Below, one piece after another: positions 26,836 to 37,699 of a stretch of DNA of 64,000 bases (its first letter is position 1; every line of letters begins with the position of its first letter). Both the position numbers and the translations under genes were made by a program. This DNA comes from Sphingobacteriales bacterium (lineage in GTDB: Bacteria; Bacteroidota; Bacteroidia; Chitinophagales; UBA2359). Under the pieces are notes generated by a model, which saw only the letters and a list, made by a program, of their open reading frames with translations, was not told the DNA's origin and made no database searches. The stretch covers positions 1 through 64,000 of the forward strand of contig JADKCK010000006.1 in the NCBI GenBank assembly GCA_016718845.1, in the 5' to 3' direction.

Positions 26836-29800
26836 ATGAAAAAGCGCATTATTTACTTGTCTAGCATAATGGTTACGGCTATTGTGTGTTTTTGTTTTTC
26901 GAGCAATTTGCAGGCTCAGGTTATTGTTTTAACCGATTATACGCCTAATTTAGATGCTTGTTATGGTACACAAGCGCTAAATGTCTCGATTTTTGCGCAA
27001 GAGGATTTAACAGATGGTTTTACTGTTACGGTTAGTCTTCCGCAAGGTATCGAGTATGTTCCGGCATCGTTGGCTATTAACAATGCCGATGTTGACCTAA
27101 CAATGATAGAAACAGACATATCTAACCTAAATGAACCTGTTTTTATGGTTACGCTTAACCAAGATATGTTATTGGGCAACGAACTTAGTTTTAGTATAGA
27201 GCGTAGTGCCAACTGCTCGGCGATAGATTTTGCCCAATCGGGTGGCGATTTTGCCGATTTAATTACCGTTAATTATAACAACAATATCATCAACGAGTTA
27301 AGTTTGCCATATACCGTATTGTTTGGCTCCTTAACGCTACTCGACCCCGAAAACGTTAACGGGAATGCCAGTGATACCATTGTGCAACAATTGGTGGTAT
27401 TAAATGGCGGTTTGGGTTGCATCGATTCGTTTAGATACCAAATTACTAACCTTAATAGCCAAATTACTGCCCTACAATATTTGGTTAACGATATACCCAT
27501 TAATTTTGAGCAAATTGGCAATAACCTATTTTTATACATCACCCAAACAGCCATTAGCACTATTGGCAACAACGATGCCTGTTTAGATAATGGCGAACAG
27601 GTACTAATTGATGCCTATTATACTTGCCCTAAAACCTGCTTTGCGCCCATAGGCGGCAACGACAATGGCAATAGCGTTAGCTGGGGTTGCACAGGGCAGA
27701 GTTGCAATAACCTAAGTATCACTTATTATAGTACCTTATATTTTTATCCGCTTATACCCGCCGATATAGATGCTCAAGTGATAGATACCCTTAGCTATAA
27801 GCCCGGAGCCTGCACCAATGGAGTCTTGGCTATTGGGCTACGAAACACTGGACTGTTGCCCGCACAAACCACCGAAAACATAAGCTTTGACTTGTTTATG
27901 GGTAGCGGTAATGCCGATTGCTCACTACATACTTTTGCTATCAATGGGCAAGCATTTGTACCTATTGATACTTTTACAATTATTAGCGGTGTTAGCGTGC
28001 CTTATTTTTATTTTAATTTTGGAGATAATACGAACCCCTTATTAGGCTTGGTAGATACCGACAATAATGGTTTTTTGAACGATTTGGCAGCAGGGCAAAC
28101 CTTACTTTTAACCATGCAAAGCACCTGCCCACCCTTAGCCGATTGCAACGATGAAATAGACAATACCGACAACACCACTCGCCTAAATTATCGTTTTGGC
28201 ACTTGCAACTTCTCGGCTTTTCGTACTTTTTACCCTAATTACAACCTTAACGTTACCCCTTTTGCCTATAACGTGGATCCACCTTTAGATGTATTTGACA
28301 GCCAAGATTATTTGTTTACCTTTTGCGCAGGGGGCAGTAACAGCCGAGACTGCTCGACCGACTCGCTTAGGTTGGCTATAGTACTGCCCGAAGGTTTTAC
28401 CCCATCACCCATAAGCCCTAATGCTTGGTTGCAAGATATTTATGCCGATGTGGATAGCCTACCCTTGCAAACCAATGTAAGCAACGACACCTTATATGTA
28501 TCAGGTATAAAAGGAACCAATGCCTTTTGTATCATTGTGTCGCTGCAACTAAATTGTAATGCCCAAACCCAACCTATGAGTATAATTAATTGGCAGATAC
28601 TGTACGAATGTGAAGAAACCTGCCCGCCCGAAGTTTTTCATTGCGACGACTTTTTTGTTTTTACCCACCAAAACGACCTGTTTGGCTATTTGGCAAACAC
28701 TACTGTCCCAGATACATTACCACAACAAACCTATGGAAATATTGTTATGACAGAAGCCAACGGAGTATGTGTGTCTACCACCAGTATAAATGCTTACAGA
28801 ACAGCTTTAGGTTATACCGATTACAGCTTTACTCAAATAGCCAACCCCGATAGTTATTTAGATTTTGCCTATTCGTGCGACCCAATAACCCTTGAAGCAA
28901 AAGGTGTTGTGTCGGGTGAAGGAAGTGTAGATAACATACAAATAGCTATTATACACAACTCAATACTCGATACAATACCTTCATTTGTTTGGGTAGATGG
29001 TAGTGTACAATTTTACGACACAGAAACCAACACCTTTAGCCAATGCCAAATAAACGAGCTTGATGTAACAACTGCCTATACCAATTCTCTGCCACCGAAG
29101 AGCTATGGAATCAACGGCTCAATATCAATACCACACCTTATATAAGCAATTGTATGGCACAAAACAACTTAACAAAAGGCGACTCGATAAACTTTACGCT
29201 ACACTTGCGCGTAGCAAACTTGGTCAATGCAACCACTTCGTTTAGCGACCTAACCGAGTTTAGAGCCATACACTACTATACCTATAACGATACTGCATAT
29301 AGTTGCAACCATTTAGGTCAACATTTTTATGTAGCCAATAACCCCACTTACCAATCCGATTTATCGCTGACACTTGACGGCAATGTATGCGATACACTTA
29401 CCTTTACCAGTATGATGATAGCCAATATTAACGATGCTTTTTTAAACGAGGTGCGTCCAGCTGTCTATGTCGACTCGATAGATGTAGTATTGCCTGCCCA
29501 AGTAACTTATCTGCCCAATAGTGCCACCTATAGCGCCACCTACAATCCCGATACTATACCCATTGCCAACCCCAACATTACACTTTTGCCCAATGGTAGC
29601 ACGCAGCTTAGGTTTAAAAACGATGGCAGTTGGCTGTTAAGCGAATATTTGTTAACCAATGTAGCGTTTGTGTATTACGGAGGTCCTACCATTTCGGTGA
29701 GGTGTATATTAAACAGTTGTTCGGCTGTTGATGCAAATCCTTACTTTAAAACCACTTTTTATTACCAAGACCGCTACTATACCCAAACACCCGTTTGTTA

Positions 29801-32147
29801 CCAACCAACTGTATTGAGCGATAGTACAGCTATTTTTTTAGAAGGCAATGCTAACGACCCTGCCTATAGCGATAGTACCTTACAAATAATGGTAGATAGC
29901 CTTAGTATTTACAACAATACAGTTAACATAACTGCCGTATATTTAAATACTGGCAGTCTTTGGTTATCCGAGTATTCGAATACGGCTACGGGTTATTATC
30001 CAAGCACAAAACCAAATGCTTATTTGTTGATACACAGTTTGTATAATAATATTGAATTAGTAGGTGTAAGCAATTTAGAATGGCAAGCATTGGACGAAGG
30101 TTATTTTATTGTTTATGGCAATGACCTTATTTTGTCTATACAAACTTTGTTGTCGTTAGATGTGCTTAGTTGTAACCAAGATGCTGTTGTCGAGGTGTTT
30201 GCAGGTTGGCATTGCGAGGGTTATCCTACTTCAATAAACGAAGTGTGTTTTGATAACTTAGCACATCAAACGATTATTATTCCAGCTCAACCATCGGAGG
30301 TACAAATGAGCATAAGCACTAATACCCAAACTGCCACTTTATGTGATACAGTTTGGTACGACATAGTGGTAAATAGCGCCCAATTAGCAGCAATTGTCGA
30401 CCCTGTTGTGGTATTCAATTATCCACCGTTAGGCGGTGTACATTTGGCTGGCTTGCCCACCATCGAATACCCGTTAGGTACACCACCGCGTTTGTTTATA
30501 CCACAAACAACAGCTACTGGTATTACTATAAACCTTAACAATGCCGATGCCACTGCACCATCGTGGGGCATAGCCGCAAATGGTATTATAGGTACACAAT
30601 ACGGAACCTTTAATACCCGACAAGCCCATATTAGGCTACCACTACAAACCGATTGCGAATTTGTGGCAGGTAGTAGTTTACAATTTACGGTATTTGCCAA
30701 CAAAATTTGTGGCAGCCCTGCTACAGGCAATGGTATTACGCAGTTGGCACAACCTTTTCAAATACAAGACCTCAATATCGCCCACACCAATGCACTTAGC
30801 ATACAACCCGATGCCCTAAACAACTGCAACAACAACACCGTATTGCATCTTAACATTACTAATTTAGGACCCGGCAGCACTGCCAACAACGAAAGTTGTC
30901 TATTATCGCTACCCAATGGCATACAATATGTGCCAAATTCTACCCAATCGGGTAATGCTAGCATCGCCGAACCAAACATTACCGTAACGCCAAGTTACCA
31001 ATTGCTAAACTATCAACTGCCCAATAATATAGCTTTGGGGGGCAATATAGCGTTTGATTTAACCATTGAAGTGGCAGACTCGTTGTTTTGCACGCTTGAT
31101 AATATACCTTTAATAGCGCAAACGGTTGCGTACGGAAATGCCTTGTGTGTTGCCAGTAACCAAAATTGTGAGATTGCGGTGCAAACTAATAATGGTAGTG
31201 GCTATTTTAACCTAAGTACGTTAGCTCCTGATTTGCAATTAAGCAATTTGCAAATAGTTACCTATTGTGGCTCTGATGTAAGTGGTATTGCCACACTAAG
31301 TTATCAACTAAGTAACCAAGGCAATGCAGCAGTTAATCAAGCATTTGAGCTACGGTTTTTTGTCGATGAAAATCAAAATGGATTATTAGACACCCAAGAC
31401 CAACTCATACACATCGAAAATTATGAGGGTAATTTGATAATTGGCGAAAGTACTACGCAAATAGCCACTTTTGAAACTAATCATCAACCCATTATCGTAG
31501 CCATTGTTCCGAGTGACACAGCTTGTAATGTTTGCGAAACAGCAACGGCTTATGTGGCTAATTATCCCACTCCCGACCCACAATTATGTAATCCAACCCC
31601 TGTTCAACTACTTAATTTCGAGGGCAAAGCGCAGCCACAAACAAACGAGTTATATTGGACAATAGCCACCGAAATAAATTGCCAGTACTACACCTTACTT
31701 CGTGCCGATACAAAAGGTAATTTTACAGAAATAGGCAAAGTAAATGCACACGGCAACAGCAATACCACCTTGCAGTACCAATACACAGATACCCAACCAC
31801 TAATAGGCACCAACTACTACCGCCTACAACAAACCGATTTTGACGGCAAAACGCAAATACTAGCTACCATTGTCTTACAACGCACCAACAACCATTTGCA
31901 ACTACAAACCTTGCTGCCTAACCCGGCTACACAAAATGTAGCTGTACAGTGGTATCAACCAAACAATAGCTTTATATACATTAGTATAGAAAATGTATAC
32001 GGAGAGACTGTTTATAATACCACCATAAACGGCAAAATAGGCATTAATACGCACACTATTGAGCTACAACAATTAGTATCAGGCACTTATTTTGTGCAGA
32101 TAAACAACAAAATCGAACAATCTACGGTTATGTTTATAAAAATGTGA
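26836..32147 (+). CDS. giant T9SS cargo protein with DUF11-like repeats, one frameshift
   Basis: About 1770 residues when the break near 29089 is joined: the first frame ends in nonsense at 29145, while the second frame reads ATEELWNQRLNINTTPYISNC straight into 29154. A signal peptide (MKKRIIYLSSIMVTAIVCFC, ending LQAQ) follows the ATG at 26836. The body has repeated conserved-repeat (DUF11-like) modules with the pattern LPxGIxYVPxS (GIEYVPASLA; VTYLPNSATY; GIQYVPNSTQ) and many paired Cys. A type IX sorting domain ends the protein (LLPNPATQNVAVQWY, SGTYFVQINNK). A fibrous surface or adhesion protein is the likely role. The convergent neighbour is separated by the terminator at 32174. Confidence 0.9.
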
Positions 32148-32173
32148 TAGGTAGGTATTGAAAAAATGGAACA

Positions 32174-32214
32174 AAAAAAGTGGTCAAGCAAATTATTTTT
32201 GCTTGACCACTTTT
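32174..32214. terminator. bidirectional terminator between convergent genes
   Basis: AAAAAGTGGTCAAGCAAA pairs with TTTGCTTGACCACTTTT; A- and T-runs flank the stem. It serves the T9SS gene and the WD40 gene. Confidence 0.9.
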
Positions 32215-32231
32215 CTAAATTGTTAATTGTG

Positions 32232-33149
32232 TTAGTTGCTTATCTCCCAAACCAATAATTGTTTATCATCGCCCCCCGACACCAAACTGTTGCTATTTGG
32301 TAGCCACAACAACCTATTAATAGAGTGCGAGTGCAGTGCCAAATGTGTTTTTGTGGGGTCTATGACCTGTAATAGCTCAAAGTTGTGGGCATTCCAAATT
32401 TTTATTGCCTTGTCGCGCCCTGCCGTAACAATAAATTGCCCGTTTGGGCTATAGTTTATGGCATTGATGGTGTACAAATGAGCTGGAATGGCATGTAGTA
32501 GGTCAAATCCATTTTGGGCATCCCAGATACAAAGATAGGCATCGCGCGAGCCTGTAAGTAGGTAGTGTCCGTCGGGCGAAAAACACACCGAAAACACCGA
32601 TGATTGGTGTTTGGTAAGCGTTTGGGTTATTTTCCAAGTCTCTAAATCAACTATATAAACACAACCATCGCTACAGGCAAGTGCAGCTATGTGGCTTTGT
32701 TGTGGATGAAAAGCTATTTGTCGGATACTTTTATCGCTTATTTTTAGGGTTTTAACCAACTGCAAAGTGTGCAAATCAATTGCCGACAAAACGCCATCTC
32801 CGCCGCCAATTAACAAAAAATGTTGGTAGGTTTGCAGGTCGAAAATGCTTTTAGGCAGTTGTAAGGTGGGCGGAACAACGGTTTGGTTTAGTATATCAAC
32901 AAAATATAAAATACCTTGCATAGAGCCTGCTGCCAATAAATGCTGATTGGGCAGGTATTGCAAGGCAAACACATTAGACGGCACTTGGGCAAGGGCTACA
33001 CCTACATTGGGTTGTGCTAAGTCCCATTGCACTAACCAACCGTTGCCATCGGCACTAAAAAAGTGTTGGGGTAAATGATGATTAGCAAGGGCATAAATGG
33101 CAGATTTGTGTCCGGTAAGTTGGTGTTGTTGTGATATGTTTAAATGCAC
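32232..33149 (-). CDS. WD40-repeat beta-propeller protein
   Basis: About 305 residues of WD40 repeats, enough for one seven-bladed propeller. Clear blade ends include WLVQWDL, GVLSAIDL, CVYIVDLE, AYLCIWDAQNG, KAIKIWNAH and QLLVWEIS, each preceded by Gly-His or Ser-Pro-Asp motifs (SVCFSPDGHYLLTGSRD). The GTG at 33149 is preferred as start because the first blade begins right after it; the frame stays open to an ATG at 33257, but that extension is a translation of the low-complexity TTCACC/GGTGAA tract. It probably acts as a cytoplasmic protein-binding scaffold. It lies 139 bp downstream of rpoD on the same strand. Confidence 0.88.
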   Translation of the reverse strand: MHLNISQQHQLTGHKSAIYALANHHLPQHFFSADGNGWLVQWDLAQPNVGVALAQVPSNVFALQYLPNQHLLAAGSMQGILYFVDILNQTVVPPTLQLPKSIFDLQTYQHFLLIGGGDGVLSAIDLHTLQLVKTLKISDKSIRQIAFHPQQSHIAALACSDGCVYIVDLETWKITQTLTKHQSSVFSVCFSPDGHYLLTGSRDAYLCIWDAQNGFDLLHAIPAHLYTINAINYSPNGQFIVTAGRDKAIKIWNAHNFELLQVIDPTKTHLALHSHSINRLLWLPNSNSLVSGGDDKQLLVWEISN

Positions 33150-33154
33150 AAAAA

Positions 33155-33283
33155 GGAGTGAAATGGTGAAGGAGTGAAGGGGTGATATGGCGAAGTGGTG
33201 ATGTGGTGAAATGGTGAAATGGTGAAGGAGTGAAATGGGGAAAGTTTTTTTCACCACATCGCCACTTCACTCTTTCACCACCT
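33155..33283. repeat. low-complexity GGTGAA/TTCACC tract
   Basis: Loose tandem repeats of GGTGAAATGGTGAAGGAGTG on one side and the complementary TTCACCACATCGCCACTTCAC on the other, making an imperfect inverted repeat between the WD40 gene and rpoD. Confidence 0.7.
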
Positions 33284-33287
33284 TATT

Positions 33288-34157
33288 TTAGCCCAAATAA
33301 ATTTTGAGTGTTTCGCTGATAGATGTTTTACGCAAACGGCGGATAGCTCGTTCTTTTATTTGTCGGACGCGCTCTTGGGTAAGGTCAAATTTTTGACCTA
33401 CTGCTTCGAGCGACATGGCGGGTTGTCCGTTTAGCCCATAAAACGATTCGATGATACCAAATTCGCGTGGTGTTAGTATTTGCATAGCTTGATAAATTTC
33501 GCCACGCAACGACTCTGCGTTTAGTTCGCTATCGGGTTTATCTTCACCTTTATCTTCGAGGTTGTTTACCATCGTGTCGCCTGCTTCGTCGCTTGCATCT
33601 AAGGGGGTATCAAGCGATATGGGTTTGTAGTCGATTTTGAGTAATTCGGTTACTTCTTTTTCCGAAAGTTGGGTTATCTCCATTACCTCTTCTATGCTCG
33701 GTTGACGCTCGTTTTGTTGCAAAAATTGGGCAAGGGCTCGTTGTATTCTCTGATACGAGTCAATTTTGTTTAAAGGCAACCTAATAGCCCTTGATTGTTC
33801 AACCAATGCTTGCATAATAGATTGTCGTATCCACCAAACGGCATACGAAATAAATTTAAAACCTCGGGTTTCGTCAAATCGGCGGGTTGCTTTAATCAAT
33901 CCTACGTTACCTTCGTTGATAAGGTCGTTGAGGCTCATGCCCTGATTAACATATTTTTTTGCAACCGATACTACAAAGCGCAAGTTACCCTTGGTTAGTT
34001 CTTCCATTGCTTTTTCGTCGCCTTGTTTAATACGGCGTGCTAATGCTACTTCTTCTTCGGGCGTAAGCATCTCCATTTTGCCTATTTCTTGCAAATATTT
34101 TTCTAAGGCTCGGCTTTCGCGGCTAGTAATCGACGAAGTAATTTTGAGCTGTTTCAT
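33288..34157 (-). CDS. rpoD: primary RNA polymerase sigma factor (sigma-70)
   Basis: 289 residues, the short form typical of Bacteroidota housekeeping sigma factors. Region 1.2 (SRALEKYLQEIGKMEMLTPE), region 2 (GNLRFVVSVAKKY, LIKATRRFDETRGFKFISYA, WWIRQSIMQAL), region 3 and region 4 (LTPREFGIIESFYGL, LTQERVRQIKERAIRRLR) are all complete. It directs RNA polymerase to TAnnTTTG promoters such as those listed here. A stretch of charged residues near 200-215 (EDKGEDKPDSELN) separates regions 3 and 4. The gene stands alone. Confidence 0.97.
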   Translation of the reverse strand: MKQLKITSSITSRESRALEKYLQEIGKMEMLTPEEEVALARRIKQGDEKAMEELTKGNLRFVVSVAKKYVNQGMSLNDLINEGNVGLIKATRRFDETRGFKFISYAVWWIRQSIMQALVEQSRAIRLPLNKIDSYQRIQRALAQFLQQNERQPSIEEVMEITQLSEKEVTELLKIDYKPISLDTPLDASDEAGDTMVNNLEDKGEDKPDSELNAESLRGEIYQAMQILTPREFGIIESFYGLNGQPAMSLEAVGQKFDLTQERVRQIKERAIRRLRKTSISETLKIYLG

Positions 34158-34356
34158 AAGTTTTGTGTGGTATTGTGGGGTGGTTTTGTTATGTTCAACA
34201 AATTTAGGGGCAAATAAGTTCCCAGTCTGTATTTTTTTTAAAAAATATAAGATTTAAGTATTGGCAATGCTAATTGTTTCATTTTTTTTTAGAAAAAGGC
34301 GTATTTAAAATGCTGATCAACCTAATTTTACAACATTAAATTTAGTTTATTTATGG

Positions 34357-34875
34357 TTATAATTTGATTTTCAATCCTTCTATTTTTTTCATTTGCAGTA
34401 GTGCTTCGGCATTGCCTTTGGCATCGTCTACTGGGTGATGTGTGTGTGCTGTTTGGCGTAGGTGTTTAAAGTTTTTGAAGGTATCGCGCACCAAACCCTT
34501 GTATAGGCTGCCTAAGTTTTGCGAGCTAAAACCAAAGGGGTTGCTACCCAAAAAGTGGTGAAAATACCAACACACAAACATCCAATCAAAACCATTGTTG
34601 TCGCTAATAAAAATGGGGCGGTCTTTGCAGTGTGTTTCAATCCAGTTTTTAAAATTGGTCATTGCTACTTTGGGGTCATCAAATAGTAGAGTTTGCTCGC
34701 GGGTATGCCCCGACACAGCCAATGCCTGTGGCACATACTGCTCGGATATGGGTTTTATTTGGGCATAAAAAGTGGTATTTAATGCCTCGTTAACCAGCAC
34801 AGCTCCAACCGAAATCATCGAGTAGTCGCCAGGTATCGGACCATCGGCTTCTACATCTACCATTATGTACGACAT
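34357..34875 (-). CDS. DEDDh-type 3'-5' exonuclease
   Basis: 172 residues with the four acidic residues and histidine of the DnaQ-like fold: MVDVEADGP (Asp, Glu), a middle Asp in ISDNNGFDWMF, and the HPVDDAKGNAEAL end with the catalytic His and last Asp. The short single-domain form resembles 3'-5' exoribonucleases of the Rv2179c/RNase T-like group rather than a polymerase proofreading subunit. Likely substrates are the 3' ends of RNA or single-stranded DNA. The ATG at 34875 directly precedes the first motif. Nothing nearby indicates a pathway. Confidence 0.88.
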   Translation of the reverse strand: MSYIMVDVEADGPIPGDYSMISVGAVLVNEALNTTFYAQIKPISEQYVPQALAVSGHTREQTLLFDDPKVAMTNFKNWIETHCKDRPIFISDNNGFDWMFVCWYFHHFLGSNPFGFSSQNLGSLYKGLVRDTFKNFKHLRQTAHTHHPVDDAKGNAEALLQMKKIEGLKIKL

Positions 34876-35037
34876 AATAAAAAGTTTGGGGTTTATTTAG
34901 TAGACGCAAAAACGTGCCAAATAGTTGCTTTTGCAACAGCTTTTTGTTTTTGACGTAAAATAAGGTGTTAGGTTATCGTAATGTCGTTTTTTTTCAACAA
35001 TTTTGTGAAAAATGCTACCAATTACCATTTTTTTAGC

Positions 35038-35045
35038 TACTTTTG
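35038..35045 (+). promoter_or_regulatory. -7 promoter element fixing the start at 35075
   Basis: TACTTTTG lies downstream of the first in-frame ATG (35012), so the transcript should begin after it; the lipoprotein ATG at 35075 is the real start. Confidence 0.65.
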
Positions 35046-35074
35046 CCCTAGTTTACTTACCTTATTCAACATTC

Positions 35075-35791
35075 ATGAAACCTAACTACTATTTACTGGT
35101 ACTACTTTGTTTTTTATTTGCTTTAAGTTGTGGTAATAAAGACGAGGCTTGCGAAGACATTATTTGCCTAAACGGGGGGAATTGTAACAAGGGTACCTGC
35201 AACTGCCCCGAGGGTTATGGCGGTAGTTATTGCGAGCTACCTGCCTGCGGTACAGCCTTTTGCGAACATGGCGGTACCTGCGTAAATGGCACCTGCGATT
35301 GCCCCGAGGGTTATTTGGGCGATTTTTGCGAAACCGTTACACCTTGCGCCTTGCTCAACTGCCCCCCAAATGCACACTGCGATACCCTAACCAACCAATC
35401 GGTTGTTTGCGAGTGCGACGATTGGTATACCGGAGCCGATTGTACCGAAGCACGCAGCAATTATTATGGCAATTATACCGCTACCGAAAGCTGCTTAACG
35501 GGTATCTTCACCAATTTTATAAGCATATCGAGTAGCATAAGTGGTGTTCAGTATTTTAATATGATAGGTCCTGCCCAAGTTGGCTCGGGCAATTTTAGTG
35601 TGAAAGCACAACTATCAACAACCGACCCCAATAAATTTACAATACCCAACCAAACAATAAGTGCCGATGTAAGTATTGTTGGTACCTCTACGGGTAGCCG
35701 CGATGTTGCAAATGGCAATATTACCGTAAGTTATAAGGTGACATATAGCACCGGAAGTATCCAAAACTGCACCCTAACACTAGTAAAATAG
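35075..35791 (+). CDS. lipoprotein with EGF-like repeats
   Basis: 238 residues. A signal peptide ends in a lipobox (MKPNYYLLVLLCFLFALSC). Three EGF-like modules follow: CEDIICLNGGNCNKGTCNC, CGTAFCEHGGTCVNGTCDC, and a third starting CALLNCPPNAHC, each with six Cys in EGF spacing. The C-terminal 95 residues form a beta domain ending QNCTLTLVK, shared with the tandem lipoproteins at 48526-50319. Eukaryote-like EGF modules in Bacteroidota lipoproteins suggest surface exposure and protein binding. The upstream ATG at 35012 lies before the promoter element and is rejected. Confidence 0.85.
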   Translation: MKPNYYLLVLLCFLFALSCGNKDEACEDIICLNGGNCNKGTCNCPEGYGGSYCELPACGTAFCEHGGTCVNGTCDCPEGYLGDFCETVTPCALLNCPPNAHCDTLTNQSVVCECDDWYTGADCTEARSNYYGNYTATESCLTGIFTNFISISSSISGVQYFNMIGPAQVGSGNFSVKAQLSTTDPNKFTIPNQTISADVSIVGTSTGSRDVANGNITVSYKVTYSTGSIQNCTLTLVK

Positions 35792-35947
35792 CTCGCCTAA
35801 AAAAAATGTTGCTGTTGCAAGGTGCAATATTACAACAAAAAAACTACCTTTACACATCGGTAGGCGTTGGTTTTTAACTTTTAGCATTATTTGCAGCAAT
35901 CAGCCAACATAAATCATCATCACCCAAAAAAAGTTCTTACACATATT

Positions 35948-37585
35948 ATGGATCAAACAAACAGTATATCAATGGATCCAAATCCATTGCCGTTGGCTAA
36001 TAAGGGCAAAATGCCACCTAGTATACCTTATATTATAGGTAACGAAGCCGCCGAGCGTTTTAGTTTTTATGGTATGAAAGCCATTTTAACTACTTTTTTA
36101 GCTGCCCAGTTTTTTGCATCAAGTGCCAACCCTAATGCAGCAGCAAACGAACAAACCCATGCGTTTATTGCCATGACCTACTTGCTGCCCTTAGTAGGGG
36201 GTATGTTAGCCGATTGGTTTTTGGGCAAATACAAAACCATTTTGTACTTATCGTTGTTGTACTGTGTTGGACATGCGTGTTTGGCTGCCTTCGAAACCAG
36301 CTTGTCGGGTTTTACCATGGGTTTAATGTTTATTTCGATGGGTGCAGGTGGTATAAAACCTTGCGTATCGGCAAATGTTGGCGACCAATTTGATAGAAGC
36401 AATCAACACCTTATGTCAAAGGTATTTAACGCATTTTATTTTAGCATCAACTTTGGGTCGTTTTTCTCTACTTTGCTTATCCCCTATACCCTAAAACACT
36501 ATGGAGCCGCTGTTGCATTTGGCTTACCAGGTATTTTAATGGCAGTTGCTACGTTTATTTTTTGGCTTGGCAGAGATAAATACGTGCACATTGAACCCAA
36601 AGGAGATAGTAATAAATTGATGATCTTTTTGAATGTTGTTGCCGCATTAGCCATTAGCTATTATGTATGCGACATGAACAAAGGCTTTGGATATGCCTTT
36701 TTAGACGGACAAGGACCTTTGTTGCTAATGACCCTGCTGTTAGTTATCCTGTCGGCATTTATCTTCCAAAAACAATGGTTTGCCACACCGGGTAATTTTA
36801 TTGGCATTAACCTGTATGCCCTAACACATGGCGGATTTAAAGCTGCCGAAAACCGCTATACTGCTAAAACCGTTGAGGGTATTAAAGCCGTTTGGAACGT
36901 ACTGTTGGTTTTTGCATTTATTCCTATTTTTTGGGCATTGTACGACCAAAACGGCTCGGAGTGGGTGTTACAAGCCCAAAACCTAAACCGCAATTTTATG
37001 GGTGTTGAATGGCAAGCCGAGCAAGTGCAAGCCATTAACCCCATCCTTATTCTAACATTTATTCCTCTTTTTACCTTCTTGTTGTTCCCATTTATCGAAA
37101 AAATGGGCGTTAAAGTGACACCACTACGCAAAATTGGCGTTGGATTAGTACTCACCGCCATTTCGTTTATTATCATTGCAACACTCCAAAGCTGGATTGA
37201 TGCCCTGCCTATGATTGCCGATGCTAGCGGAAAAATGGTGCGCGACCTAACAAATGCACCCAATATTGTTTGGCAACTATTAGCATACGTCGTATTAACT
37301 GCCGCCGAAGTATTGGTGTCTATTACAGGTTTAGAGTACGCCTATACGCAAGCCCCCAAAACCATGAAAAGCACCATTATGGCTTGCTTTTTGCTAACCG
37401 TTACATTAGGCAACGTATTAGTAGCACAAATTAATAACAGTATTAGCAAAGGTGGTTTTTTTGCTCAATTCGAAGGAGCATCGTATTACTGGCTATTTTT
37501 TGGCGTGATTTGTGCCTTTACCTTATTGTACTTTTTTATAGCCCCGCGCATAAAAGAACATAGCTACGTAGGAAACGAAGACTAA
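35948..37585 (+). CDS. POT/PTR family proton-dependent peptide transporter
   Basis: 545 residues with about 12-14 membrane helices. The family signature is present near the start (IIGNEAAERFSFYGMKAIL, the ExxER motif), followed by GGMLADWFLGKYKTI, and FNAFYFSINFGSFFS (PTR2 signature). It imports di- and tripeptides with protons through the inner membrane. The ATG at 35948 is chosen; an upstream TTG at 35891 has no support. TACCTTTA at about 35844 is close to the -7 consensus. Length and motifs fit the DtpT group. Confidence 0.95.
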   Translation: MDQTNSISMDPNPLPLANKGKMPPSIPYIIGNEAAERFSFYGMKAILTTFLAAQFFASSANPNAAANEQTHAFIAMTYLLPLVGGMLADWFLGKYKTILYLSLLYCVGHACLAAFETSLSGFTMGLMFISMGAGGIKPCVSANVGDQFDRSNQHLMSKVFNAFYFSINFGSFFSTLLIPYTLKHYGAAVAFGLPGILMAVATFIFWLGRDKYVHIEPKGDSNKLMIFLNVVAALAISYYVCDMNKGFGYAFLDGQGPLLLMTLLLVILSAFIFQKQWFATPGNFIGINLYALTHGGFKAAENRYTAKTVEGIKAVWNVLLVFAFIPIFWALYDQNGSEWVLQAQNLNRNFMGVEWQAEQVQAINPILILTFIPLFTFLLFPFIEKMGVKVTPLRKIGVGLVLTAISFIIIATLQSWIDALPMIADASGKMVRDLTNAPNIVWQLLAYVVLTAAEVLVSITGLEYAYTQAPKTMKSTIMACFLLTVTLGNVLVAQINNSISKGGFFAQFEGASYYWLFFGVICAFTLLYFFIAPRIKEHSYVGNED

Positions 37586-37650
37586 ACTCGATTATTGATT
37601 ACAAATTATTTACTATGGATAGATAGTAACCGTAGCTAGACATTGCTATC

Positions 37651-37658
37651 TAATTTTG
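37651..37658 (+). promoter_or_regulatory. -7 promoter element of the DUF1501 gene
   Basis: TAATTTTG matches TAnnTTTG and lies 42 bp before the ATG at 37700, inside the upstream part of the open frame, which excludes the earlier TTG start. Confidence 0.65.
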
Positions 37659-37699
37659 TATTTTTATTGCTGATTATCTACACTCAATTATTTGTTGTT

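Noticed and set aside
33150..33257. N-terminal extension of the WD40 protein
   Set aside because: It is a translation of the GGTGAA/TTCACC low-complexity tract and precedes the first blade; a GTG start at 33149 fits better.
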